Positions 1-7,149 are shown, counted from the stretch's first letter. The stretch: 19,760 bases of DNA from Chitinophagaceae bacterium (GCA_017989935.1 JAGNOY010000008.1:1-19760), one strand, 5' to 3'. A program made the numbers and translations. The notes: generated from the sequence alone by a model not told the origin.

Positions 1-1168
1 CATCAAGTTCTATCTTATATCCTTGCAAGCATAGTAAACACATCGCCATAGCAATTCGATGATCATGAAATGTTTCAATGAAAACAGTTTCTTTAGTTGA
101 CACAAATTGATGACGAACGACTTTAAGTACGTCCTTTTCATAAGAAAGTTCTAACCCAAATTTTTTCAAATTCTGAATCAACGCACTGATTCTTTTACTC
201 TCCTTCAATTCAAGATGATGAAGACCTGTAAATGAAATTTGTGGATACTTGCAAGCACAAGCCACAATGATAGGCACGGCTAAGTCTGGATAATTCGAGA
301 GATTGAATTGTTGATTCGTATCATAAGCTAACACAAACTTTCGAGTTATTACACAAGCATCCTCTTCGAATTGAGTATGAAGGCCAAACTGATTGGCAAA
401 TTCAACGATATAAGCATCTCCTTGCACACTTTGTGACGCTAATCCTTTAAGCCGAATATGGACCTCCTCACACATCATGGCCATCGCATAAAAAAAGGTC
501 GCGCTACTCCAGTCGCTTTCTATGGTAAAATCTTTTGCACGATAAGCTTGTGAAGGAATGTCAATCAGCCCTTGATCAAAAGTCGACTGCACCCCAAATT
601 CTTGCATGAGGTTTAAGGTCATTTGGATATATGAAGTAGACACTAAATTTCCAGTACAATTAATTTTTAGTCCTTGAGGCAAAGTAGGCGCTATTAAACA
701 TAAGGCTGAAATAAATTGAGAAGACACATTTCCTGTGATTTGAATTTCCTTGCCGATAAGCTGTTGCCCTTGAATAAAAACAGGCAATTGTCCTTCATGA
801 TCTAAATATTGTATTTGTGCCCCTAATTCTCTCAACGCTTCAACCAATTCAGCTATAGGCCTTTCCGTCATGCGGGTTGTGCCTGTAAGCGTAATTTCCG
901 CCTTTGGTAAACCTGCCACTAAGGCCAGCATAAATCGAATAGGCGTGCCCGCATCTTCAAGATTGAAGGTTTGCACATGGCTTTGCTTAAGGGCCTCCAT
1001 CGCTGAATGTAAAAGTAGGGTATCTCTAGCCTCAGAGACATGATGTATGCACATCGCTGTTTTTGCCAAAAATTGTATCATCATTACACGATGACTGATA
1101 CTTTTTGAAGCGGGTAATTCAATTTGACCTTGCAATATGTTGTTGTCAGTCTTAAGAATCATGTTCAT
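1..1168 (-). CDS. aroA: 3-phosphoshikimate 1-carboxyvinyltransferase (EPSP synthase), 3' end cut by window edge
   Basis: Manual translation of the minus strand from the ATG at 1168 stays open to base 1, giving about 389 residues; only the last few dozen are missing compared with the usual 410-430. EPSP synthase transfers the enolpyruvyl group of PEP to shikimate-3-phosphate. Hallmarks in order: PASKSISHR (substrate Lys/Ser/Arg), DAGTPIRFM (equivalent of GNAGTAMRP), TGTTRMTERPI, VSSQFISAL, NYPDLAVP (catalytic Asp), LKESKRI (Lys-Glu-x-x-Arg), and DHRIAMAM (His-Arg). All catalytic positions I can align are kept. Position 98 of the E. coli scheme appears to be Pro, and position 101 is Phe instead of Pro. 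The start lies 17 bases after the aroB stop; an in-frame ATG two codons later (1162) is an alternative. It is co-transcribed with aroB, the enzyme of another shikimate step. Confidence 0.95.
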   Translation of the reverse strand, partial: MNMILKTDNNILQGQIELPASKSISHRVMMIQFLAKTAMCIHHVSEARDTLLLHSAMEALKQSHVQTFNLEDAGTPIRFMLALVAGLPKAEITLTGTTRMTERPIAELVEALRELGAQIQYLDHEGQLPVFIQGQQLIGKEIQITGNVSSQFISALCLIAPTLPQGLKINCTGNLVSTSYIQMTLNLMQEFGVQSTFDQGLIDIPSQAYRAKDFTIESDWSSATFFYAMAMMCEEVHIRLKGLASQSVQGDAYIVEFANQFGLHTQFEEDACVITRKFVLAYDTNQQFNLSNYPDLAVPIIVACACKYPQISFTGLHHLELKESKRISALIQNLKKFGLELSYEKDVLKVVRHQFVSTKETVFIETFHDHRIAMAMCLLCLQGYKIELD

Positions 1169-1185
1169 GTGCGGATTAAAATCAT

Positions 1186-2208
1186 CTAATCTAACTCAAA
1201 AGCAGTTAATAAGGCTTGTTGTATTAGTTCTTCAGTCACATGAATTCCATAGCCGCATTCACCTTCAGCTGTCAATAAACTCATTTTAATAGCTTGATTG
1301 TTCTTTTTATCCTGTAATAAAAATCCTTTAAGTACCTCATAGGAGAAATGAGTTGGCAAGTCAACAAACAAATTATGCTGTATGTTGATTAGTTCAGTTC
1401 TGCTTTGCGTACTTAAATCAAACATCAATTCACTCAAACGAAGCTCAATGATTAAACCGAGAATAATGGCTTCGCCATGCAGTAATGGAAACGACGTATT
1501 GAATGAAGCACTTTCAATGGCATGCCCCAAGCTATGACCTAAATTTAAAATTTGTCTCAATCCTTGATCATAAGGATCTTGATTCACAATAGACTCTTTA
1601 TATTGAATAGACCATTGAATCTGAGCTAAAGAAGTAAGTTCTTCTTGTGAAGCATGAAGAACCTCTCCACCCAAAAGCTGATGTTTGATCATCTCAGCCA
1701 TACCACTTTTTAAATTCCTTTCAGCGAGTGTTTGTAGAAATTGTGGCCACACAAAAACGGCTTCAGGATGTGTAAAAGTACCCAAGAAATTTTTGTACCC
1801 GAGAAAATCTAAGCCGGTTTTACCGCCTATACTTGCATCTACCATAGCAAGTAAAGTAGTTGGAATATTTATATAGTCAATCCCTCTTTTATAAATAGAC
1901 GCACAAAAACCACCCAAATCGCTTAGCACACCACCGCCCACATTCACGAGCAGGGTTTGTTTATCTGCACCAAGTTTGGCTAGCTCTTCCCAAATATAAC
2001 AAGCCAAATCAAGTTGCTTACTTGATTCGCCTTGGGGTATCACAAGTTGAGAGGTTGAAACAAATAGCGGCAATTTTTTTTTGAGCACAGGCACACAAAA
2101 CCCATGTGTATTGGCATCTGACAACAATACTATTTTTGTGTAGCTCTTGCTTGCAATAAATTGTTGGAAAGCAATTTCATCGCCGATATAAAACAAATGT
2201 GTACTCAT
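1186..2208 (-). CDS. aroB: 3-dehydroquinate synthase
   Basis: 340 residues, a normal length for AroB, which converts DAHP to 3-dehydroquinate using NAD+ and a divalent metal in the cytoplasm (second step of the shikimate pathway). The NAD-binding GGGVLSDLGGF lies at residues 91-101. It is followed by IPTTLLAMVDASIGGKTG (115-132), GMAEMIKH (169-176), NLGHSLGHAIE (222-232) and LLHGEA (242-247). Metal ligands by family alignment are Glu172, His225 and His244, all present. The ATG overlaps the stop of the upstream gene as ATGA, so translational coupling is likely. aroA follows after 17 bases. Nothing suggests damage or a fusion. Confidence 0.97.
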   Translation of the reverse strand: MSTHLFYIGDEIAFQQFIASKSYTKIVLLSDANTHGFCVPVLKKKLPLFVSTSQLVIPQGESSKQLDLACYIWEELAKLGADKQTLLVNVGGGVLSDLGGFCASIYKRGIDYINIPTTLLAMVDASIGGKTGLDFLGYKNFLGTFTHPEAVFVWPQFLQTLAERNLKSGMAEMIKHQLLGGEVLHASQEELTSLAQIQWSIQYKESIVNQDPYDQGLRQILNLGHSLGHAIESASFNTSFPLLHGEAIILGLIIELRLSELMFDLSTQSRTELINIQHNLFVDLPTHFSYEVLKGFLLQDKKNNQAIKMSLLTAEGECGYGIHVTEELIQQALLTAFELD

Positions 2209-2495
2209 AATTCAAGCAATTGATCAGCTGAAAATGCCAAGGGTTTTTCTTTAAACCATTGTTTCACTTGACCCCAAGTTTCCTGAAATAAGGTTGACAC
2301 TCTATAAGCTTCTAAATGATCGGCATGTTGCCAAATACTGTAGGTATAAAACACGCCAGCATCCTGTTTATCTGCCCATAAAGCCAACTGGGTGCATCCA
2401 TCCATAGCCCTGATTTGTTGCTTTCTTTCTTCGAATAGTCGTTCAAAATCTTGAATGTATTCTTCTTTAAAACTTAACCTCACTATACGAATCAT
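2205..2495 (-). CDS. Antibiotic biosynthesis monooxygenase (ABM)-fold small protein
   Basis: 96 residues. The sequence has the shape of the dimeric alpha/beta-barrel ABM family (PF03992): an N-terminal strand MIRIVRLSF, an amphipathic helix rich in Glu/Lys (residues 10-30), a central DGCTQLALW strand, FYTYSIWQHADHLEAYR (49-65) and a C-terminal helix ending in KPLAFSAD. Members range from heme-degrading enzymes to quinol oxygenases to proteins with no known activity, so the substrate cannot be named. It lies inside an operon, overlapping its upstream and downstream neighbours by four bases each (ATGA). The fold call is fairly firm; the biochemical role is unknown. Confidence 0.8.
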   Translation of the reverse strand: MIRIVRLSFKEEYIQDFERLFEERKQQIRAMDGCTQLALWADKQDAGVFYTYSIWQHADHLEAYRVSTLFQETWGQVKQWFKEKPLAFSADQLLEL

Positions 2496-3286
2496 GCAAA
2501 AAATATTTTGATATGATTATAAAACAAACTTCGATCTGTGCCTTCTTGAAAACCAAATAATTTAGAGGCATACCCTTTGTTGATGGCAATTTCTAAATAG
2601 CCAGATGAATTAAACATGCATAGCTTTTCGCCCTCGGGCACCTCATTATAGCTTGTGCTTAAAGTGCTTATTTCTTCATCGCGCATAAATAATATTTTAA
2701 ACTTACGCCCTTGTCTTACTTCTTCGAAATAAGCTTGTTGTATATTCAAGATTACATTGCCATAATGATCAATGTATAATACTTGTGCTTCAAGAATATC
2801 ATCACTATAGAATGGGTAATTTGGTTTTTTAATCACAATGCTATTGACATCAATATTTTCTATGCCGCTGCGATTTTCATGAAGTAAGGCATAGGTATTT
2901 GAAATAAATAAATCTACCACTGAAAACAAATCATAATTTGGTAAGTGATCTGAAAGTTGAAATAACTGCACAGGCTTATCATCAAACAACATAGGCAAAA
3001 ATCCATTATCTGCGCAAAAAATATGCTGACCATGTTCGTACACATACAAGAGTTTTCGATCGGCATGAGCAAACAAATCATTCAGTATAAAATGAAAAGT
3101 GCCATGAGGAAAATGTATGTAAGATTGTTTAAAAATAAATACAGCCTGTTGCAAATTAAAAGGTGTAATAGCATGAGACACATCTACTACTTGTAAGTCT
3201 TTCAAAGCTGCATATAATTTACCCTTTACGCTCGAAACCAAATGGCCTTGGAGTCCAAAATCAGAAGTCAGGGTAATCAACGGCAT
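2492..3286 (-). CDS. SAM hydroxide adenosyltransferase family protein (DUF62)
   Basis: 264 residues. Family features: N-terminal ITLTSDFGLQGH (residues 4-15), VVDVSHAITPFNLQQA (33-48), the NDLF...DRKLL segment with Asp70 and Arg77, CADNGF (91-96), and in the C-terminal barrel YIDHYGNVILNI (171-182) and SSGYLEIAIN (227-236). The family cleaves SAM to adenosine and methionine with an activated water/hydroxide and is related to fluorinase/chlorinase. Its described catalytic triad is Asp-Arg-His. The Asp and Arg are here with the expected seven-residue spacing, but the segment where FHGRD normally supplies the His reads LPNYDLFSV (115-123) and has no His at that point. Activity may therefore be altered. 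It is the first gene of the operon leading into aroB and aroA, starting just four bases after a -7 box. Confidence 0.88.
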   Translation of the reverse strand: MPLITLTSDFGLQGHLVSSVKGKLYAALKDLQVVDVSHAITPFNLQQAVFIFKQSYIHFPHGTFHFILNDLFAHADRKLLYVYEHGQHIFCADNGFLPMLFDDKPVQLFQLSDHLPNYDLFSVVDLFISNTYALLHENRSGIENIDVNSIVIKKPNYPFYSDDILEAQVLYIDHYGNVILNIQQAYFEEVRQGRKFKILFMRDEEISTLSTSYNEVPEGEKLCMFNSSGYLEIAINKGYASKLFGFQEGTDRSLFYNHIKIFFA

Positions 3287-3290
3287 TGGA

Positions 3291-3298
3291 CAAATGTA
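3291..3298 (-). promoter_or_regulatory. -7 box TACATTTG of the SAM-HAT/aroB/aroA operon
   Basis: On the minus strand TACATTTG matches the Bacteroidota TAnnTTTG consensus exactly. Only four bases (TCCA) separate it from the ATG at 3286, so the transcript should begin at or within a base or two of the start codon. No TTG is seen at the usual -33 distance, which suggests a weak or activator-dependent promoter; a dyad lies further upstream at 3331-3353. Confidence 0.65.
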
Positions 3299-3330
3299 AT
3301 AAATAAAGAGGATAATCTATTTGATTTGGG

Positions 3331-3353
3331 TCTAATGTCATTGTGCCATTAGA
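3331..3353. promoter_or_regulatory. Interrupted palindrome, possible operator upstream of the SAM-HAT operon
   Basis: TCTAATGTCA, a 3-base spacer, then TGCCATTAGA: ten-base arms matching at 9 of 10 positions. Its centre is about 56 bases upstream of the predicted start of the SAM-HAT operon, whose -7 box lacks a -33 partner. There is no U-tract, so it is not an intrinsic terminator. Binding-site function is inference only. Confidence 0.35.
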
Positions 3354-3370
3354 TGATTTGTTTGATAAAC

Positions 3371-3397
3371 AAAACATCCCTGCGATAAACAGGGATG
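3371..3397 (-). terminator. Rho-independent terminator of the tandem membrane-protein operon
   Basis: On the minus strand an 8-bp stem CATCCCTG / CAGGGATG with a 7-base loop is followed by TTTTGTTT. It begins about 20 bases after the stop codon at 3419 and separates this operon from the SAM-HAT operon downstream on the same strand. Confidence 0.75.
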
Positions 3398-3418
3398 CTT
3401 TAAGAAAGAAGGCTTGAA

Positions 3419-3844
3419 TTAAGGGGTTGAGAAATTAGCCATGGCCGCATCTATTTCTCTATCTTGTTGATGTTGCTTACTAATTCTTCTACCTCTAAAA
3501 AACATATACAAATTCAAGAATAACATGATACCTAAATAAATTGCGAAGCCACCTACTTTCATACTTAAGACTTCTACCATTACTTGATAACTGCTCACTG
3601 TGGTATCTATTTGTAAAATCAACAAGGCGAAACCAAGGTTTAATAAATAAAATCCAACTTCGAAAAGTTTATTGGTACTTAAAGCGATATCTTCTTTACC
3701 ATGAAAAATATCTAACATAAATACACGGCTGTTTCGGAATAAAGTATGAGCTACATAAAAAGTCAATATCAGAGCAATTGGTAAATAAATTAAGTAAGCG
3801 GTTAAAATAAAATCGTGGGCGATAGGAACTGATTGTGTTTGCAT
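3419..3844 (-). CDS. Small multi-span membrane protein, paralog of its upstream neighbour
   Basis: 141 residues, not recognised as a named family. Four hydrophobic stretches are visible at about residues 12-36, 60-80, 92-110 and 100-116; the last two may be one or two helices. The C-terminus is basic and charged (RGRRISKQHQQ), probably cytoplasmic. It aligns with the neighbouring protein over most of its length: AYLIY, FRN versus YRN, NKLFEVGFYLLNLGFALLI versus NKMLLMGYYLMNLGYAALMI, and a shared LG-M--N near the last helix followed by an Arg-rich tail. The gap to the upstream paralog is small, so one transcript is likely, ending at the hairpin at 3371-3397. No enzymatic motif, Cys pair or His cluster stands out. 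Function unknown. Confidence 0.85.
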   Translation of the reverse strand: MQTQSVPIAHDFILTAYLIYLPIALILTFYVAHTLFRNSRVFMLDIFHGKEDIALSTNKLFEVGFYLLNLGFALLILQIDTTVSSYQVMVEVLSMKVGGFAIYLGIMLFLNLYMFFRGRRISKQHQQDREIDAAMANFSTP

Positions 3845-3855
3845 GATAATTTGAT

Positions 3856-4218
3856 TTAAGAATGAGGAAATGATTTTTTATTTTTTCTACGTAAGAGATA
3901 TATAACTAAAATATTGACGTAATGCATCAAGCCCAGTGAAAGAACAATGTAAGCGCATCGCGAACTGATACTATGTATAAGTGCTGCCGTGTTATGCAAA
4001 TCTTGCCAGGTGTAAATCATTAAGGCTGCATAACCCAAATTCATGAGGTAATAGCCCATCAACAGCATTTTATTGACACTGTCTGATAAATCCTGATTCT
4101 GTAATTCAGCTTCAATGAAATGAATTCCATTACGATAACAAATCCATCCAACTCTCACAGTAATATAAAAAGTGATAATTCCGTAAATTAAGTAGGCTAT
4201 CAAATTGAGTGAGTACAT
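3856..4218 (-). CDS. Small multi-span membrane protein, first of a tandem paralogous pair
   Basis: I use the ATG at 4218 (MYSLNLIAYLIY, 120 residues) rather than the in-frame TTG at 4239, because that TTG is part of a perfect -7 box (TATCTTTG). Hydrophobic segments lie at about residues 4-26, 48-67 and 80-106, followed by an Arg/Lys tail (RRKNKK). It shares with the next gene the motifs AYLIY, a short RN element, VNKMLLMGYYLMNLGYAALMIY and an LGLMHYVN helix, so the two arose by tandem duplication. It starts a two-gene operon. I do not recognise the family; membrane location is the only supported statement. Confidence 0.82.
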   Translation of the reverse strand: MYSLNLIAYLIYGIITFYITVRVGWICYRNGIHFIEAELQNQDLSDSVNKMLLMGYYLMNLGYAALMIYTWQDLHNTAALIHSISSRCAYIVLSLGLMHYVNILVIYLLRRKNKKSFPHS

Positions 4219-4236
4219 GGTTGCTGTTTGACAACA

Positions 4237-4266
4237 CAAAGATAAACATATTTATCATACTTTCAA
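4237..4266 (-). promoter_or_regulatory. Consensus Bacteroidota promoter for the membrane-protein pair
   Basis: On the minus strand TTG (4266-4264), a 19-base spacer, then TATCTTTG (4244-4237): an exact fit to TTG-N19-TAnnTTTG. It leaves an 18-base interval to the ATG at 4218. A 7-bp inverted repeat (ACTTTCA 4259-4265 / TGAAAGT 4274-4280) overlaps the -33 element and could be an operator. Confidence 0.8.
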
Positions 4267-4319
4267 TTATTTCTGAAAGTTTAATAAAATTAATTTAAAA
4301 AAATATCGAGACTATTCGC

Positions 4320-5840
4320 CTAATGAGCACTAGCGGCAAATTGCAAGATTTCCTCCATTAAAAACCTGTCATTACTTAATCGTGGTACCTTATGCTGACC
4401 ACCTAATTTGCCTTTACTTTTTAGCCACTCTGTAAAGGTTCCTCTCTGAAGCACATTCACTTTAGGGATACGTAAGGCCATATCTTTGTAACGTTTAGCC
4501 TCATAATCAGAATTAATCTCCTGCAAACTTTTATCAAGAATTATCGTAAATCGTTCAGTGTCATCAGGCGCTACATCAAACTCAATAGCCCATTCATGCG
4601 AACCATTACTTGAACCTGAAAAATACACAGGACAAGCCGTATAATCATTCACCTTGGCACCCGTTAAATCAGCTGCTTTAGAAATAGCCATATCGGCATT
4701 ATCAACAATCACTTCTTCACCAAATGCATTGATAAAATGCTTTAGCCTTCCTGTAACTTTTATTCGAAAAGGATTTGTCGATACAAATTGTATAGTGTCT
4801 CCTACAATATAACGCCACAAACCCGAATTGGTACTGACCACCAACGCATAATTAACGCCTATTTTCACATCTTCTAATTGCAATGTTTCTGCATCTGCCT
4901 TCCCATAATTTTCAATGGGCATAAATTCGTAAAAGTTGCCATGATTTAAAAACAACAGCATCCCGTCCTTCCCAATCACATCTTGTGCTGCAAAAAATCC
5001 CTCTGAGGCATTGTATGTTTCCTGATAATTCATATTGCCACCAGGAATCAAATTTCTAAATTGTTGCTGATAAGGCGTAAAATTCACCCCACCATGAATA
5101 TACAATTCCAGGTTAGGCCATACCTCATGCAAATCTGTTTTGCCAGTAATTTCAAATATTTTCTTGATTAACACTATCGTCCATGTAGGCACACCAGCTA
5201 TCATAGTCACATCTTCTAAAATAGTGCTTTCAGCCATGGCTTGTATCTTGGCCTCCCACTCTTCCATCAAAGCGATAGAAATATCTGGCGTTCGTATCAA
5301 TTCAGTAAAATAAGATAAATTTTGTATCATCACCGCGGATAAATCGCCGTAATAAGAATCTGCATTGAGTTGATTTACTTGATGACTTCCGCCTAATGTC
5401 AGACACTTGCCTGTCATGATTCCAGACTGCGGAAAATTCCTATAATACAAAGCCAACAAGTCTTTTGCAGACTTAAAATGACCATCTTCTAATGATTCGT
5501 TACTTACAGGAATAAATTTACTTTTATCCGAAGTGGTCCCACTCGATTTAGCGAACCAAGTGATGGGTGTATTCCATAATACATTCTGATTGCCTTCCAT
5601 CATGTGAAGGATATAGGGCTTTATGTCGTCATATTCATGCACTGGCACCGCCTTCTTAAAATCTCGAATGCTCGTAATATTATGAAAATCGTACTTCTTA
5701 CCAAAACTTGTAAACTGTGCACTATTCACCAATGAATTAAACAACATGGTTTGCGTACTATGCGGATTCAATAGAAAATTATCGATAGAACTCCATCGTA
5801 ACTTGATAAATCCTTTAACTGCGGGGTTTAAAAACTTCAT
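4320..5840 (-). CDS. GH3-family acyl-adenylate-forming enzyme (auxin-responsive GH3-like)
   Basis: 506 residues, full length for the bacterial branch of the GH3 family (PF03321), part of the ANL adenylating superfamily. The ATP/phosphate-binding motif KSSGTTSDKSKFIP spans residues 98-111. The adenine-site motif TYNASEGFF lies at 275-283, followed by LWRYIVGDTIQF and VTGRLKHFINAFGEE, which correspond to the hinge and C-terminal subdomain. Plant GH3 enzymes conjugate amino acids to jasmonate or auxin; the substrates of Bacteroidota members are not established, so I name only the family. Transcription probably starts from its own -7-like box TATCTTTA (5899-5892). Gene order places it after the arginase gene, with about 100 bases between. 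Confidence 0.9.
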   Translation of the reverse strand: MKFLNPAVKGFIKLRWSSIDNFLLNPHSTQTMLFNSLVNSAQFTSFGKKYDFHNITSIRDFKKAVPVHEYDDIKPYILHMMEGNQNVLWNTPITWFAKSSGTTSDKSKFIPVSNESLEDGHFKSAKDLLALYYRNFPQSGIMTGKCLTLGGSHQVNQLNADSYYGDLSAVMIQNLSYFTELIRTPDISIALMEEWEAKIQAMAESTILEDVTMIAGVPTWTIVLIKKIFEITGKTDLHEVWPNLELYIHGGVNFTPYQQQFRNLIPGGNMNYQETYNASEGFFAAQDVIGKDGMLLFLNHGNFYEFMPIENYGKADAETLQLEDVKIGVNYALVVSTNSGLWRYIVGDTIQFVSTNPFRIKVTGRLKHFINAFGEEVIVDNADMAISKAADLTGAKVNDYTACPVYFSGSSNGSHEWAIEFDVAPDDTERFTIILDKSLQEINSDYEAKRYKDMALRIPKVNVLQRGTFTEWLKSKGKLGGQHKVPRLSNDRFLMEEILQFAASAH

Positions 5841-5891
5841 GTTGTTGATTACTGATCTTTTCAGATGACATCTAATTATAGATCGGAAGCG

Positions 5892-5899
5892 TAAAGATA
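5892..5899 (-). promoter_or_regulatory. Possible -7 box TATCTTTA for the GH3-like gene
   Basis: One mismatch to TAnnTTTG, 51 bases before the ATG at 5840. No clear -33 TTG at 19 bases. Offered as a weak candidate. Confidence 0.35.
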
Positions 5900-5941
5900 A
5901 TTTTAATTCCTTTATTTAAAAGCCTTAATCGTTTACCATAC

Positions 5942-6889
5942 CTAATTCATCAATAAAATATTCACACTTCGTTGCAAAATATTAAAGGCAATTTCCGCCA
6001 TCAAATTTTCTTTATCCAAGGTAGGATTCACTTCGGTGATTTCAAAACAACAAATTTTATGATTCTGCATAAGACTAGCCATTAAATCTTCGGCTTCTCG
6101 CTCCTTTAATCCATTAGGCACCGGTGTACCCGTACCCCGAGATATGCTACTATCTAAACTATCTACATCAAAACTTACATAAATATCATCACACTGCTTC
6201 AACGACAATAGAGTTTGCCTAACCACATGCTCTATCCCTTTTTTTCTCACTTCAGAAACTGGAATAATTTTGATCCCTAGTTTTTTCAAGATATGATCTT
6301 CTTCTTTTTCAGTATCTCTCAAGGCAATAAACACAATATCTTCAGGCATGATCTTCGGACAAATCTTCCCTAAATTTTTTAATTCATTCCAAGTTTTTAC
6401 TGTCAATTCATCAGGGTGATGCACCTGACAATCTAAATTATCTTCTCCTAAGGAAATAGCCACAGGCATGCCATGCATATTGCCACTTGGTGTGGTGTAC
6501 GGCGAATGAATATCCGCATGGGCATCTATCCAAATAGCACCCAAACGACTTTTGGGTCTAGCCATTTTAATCCCTGCAATCGTGCCCCCTGCGCTGCTAT
6601 GATCACCCGACAGTACCAAAGGAAACAATCCCGATTTTAAGTTAGACTCTACTGTTTTAGAAATTCGCTCATACATGCTTTTTATCCCTCTAATTCTTTT
6701 GGCATAAGGACTTTCAACTGGTTCGTACAACAAATTATTTTCAGTTTCTACCACCTCGCTCGGAAAATTCACAAAGAAATTACTCATAAAATCTAAGGCC
6801 GCAATTTTCAATGCATCTATCCCTAAACTTGCACCTCGAGTTCCTGCACCAATTTCAGACTTTACTTCTATGATTTTGATATTTCGCAT
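5942..6889 (-). CDS. Arginase-family ureohydrolase, probable arginase
   Basis: 315 residues from the ATG at 6889. An upstream in-frame TTG (6904) abuts the -7 box TACTTTTG and is not a credible start. The binuclear-manganese ligands of the ureohydrolase fold are all present: LSGDHS (His97), DAHADIH (Asp122, His124, Asp126) and SFDVDSLD (Asp241, Asp243), followed by GTGTP and the EITEVNP segment. The family includes arginase, agmatinase and formimidoylglutamase. Arginase is favoured by the N-terminal region (EVKSEIGAGTRGASLG) and by TTPSGNMHGMP, but substrate assignment from motifs alone is not certain. The usual GGDHS and DALDPS are here SGDHS and DSLDSS. Its promoter is a perfect match placed for a leaderless mRNA. 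Confidence 0.87.
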   Translation of the reverse strand: MRNIKIIEVKSEIGAGTRGASLGIDALKIAALDFMSNFFVNFPSEVVETENNLLYEPVESPYAKRIRGIKSMYERISKTVESNLKSGLFPLVLSGDHSSAGGTIAGIKMARPKSRLGAIWIDAHADIHSPYTTPSGNMHGMPVAISLGEDNLDCQVHHPDELTVKTWNELKNLGKICPKIMPEDIVFIALRDTEKEEDHILKKLGIKIIPVSEVRKKGIEHVVRQTLLSLKQCDDIYVSFDVDSLDSSISRGTGTPVPNGLKEREAEDLMASLMQNHKICCFEITEVNPTLDKENLMAEIAFNILQRSVNILLMN

Positions 6890-6893
6890 ACGA

Positions 6894-6924
6894 CAAAAGT
6901 ACAAATCTTATTCAAATGCCCAAA
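6894..6924 (-). promoter_or_regulatory. Perfect TTTG-N19-TACTTTTG promoter for the arginase-family gene
   Basis: Minus strand: TTTG (6924-6921), exactly 19 bases, then TACTTTTG (6901-6894), then TCGT and the ATG at 6889. The four-base gap puts the expected transcription start at or next to the A of the start codon. Confidence 0.85.
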
Positions 6925-6956
6925 TCGATGAAATTAAAGCAATAGATATTATTTTT

Positions 6957-7066
6957 TGAAGCTTTTTCCTGCTCTTCGCGCTATCTGTGGCAAAAGTGTA
7001 TATGTTAGGCTTCATGTATCGACATGCCACAGGATAGCCAGCTACGATCAGGGCTAGGGCTTTACG
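6957..7066 (-). repeat. REP-like intergenic hairpin element
   Basis: A long imperfect hairpin: GCTATCTGTGGC (6980-6991) pairs with GCCACAGGATAGC (7026-7038) with one bulged base, and a nested CATGT-ATCG-ACATG (7013-7026) folds inside. Read on the minus strand it starts with a TAGCCCTGATCG-like block and ends with GATAGCGCGAAGAGCAGG, an arrangement I associate with dispersed intergenic repeats in Bacteroidota genomes. Copy number cannot be seen from one window. It lies between the divergent arginase and lipoprotein genes. A 62-codon frame across it looks like chance. Confidence 0.5.
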
Positions 7067-7149
7067 TTTTTTATATGAAGACAGTTTAAACTCCAACCAC
7101 TTTAAACTATAATTCGTCTAACTTTTCGAACACTATAAAATAAACACTC

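Noticed and set aside
6908..7096. 62-codon open frame on the minus strand
   Set aside because: It runs through the hairpin element at 6957-7066, has no promoter or family likeness, and its end falls in the arginase promoter.
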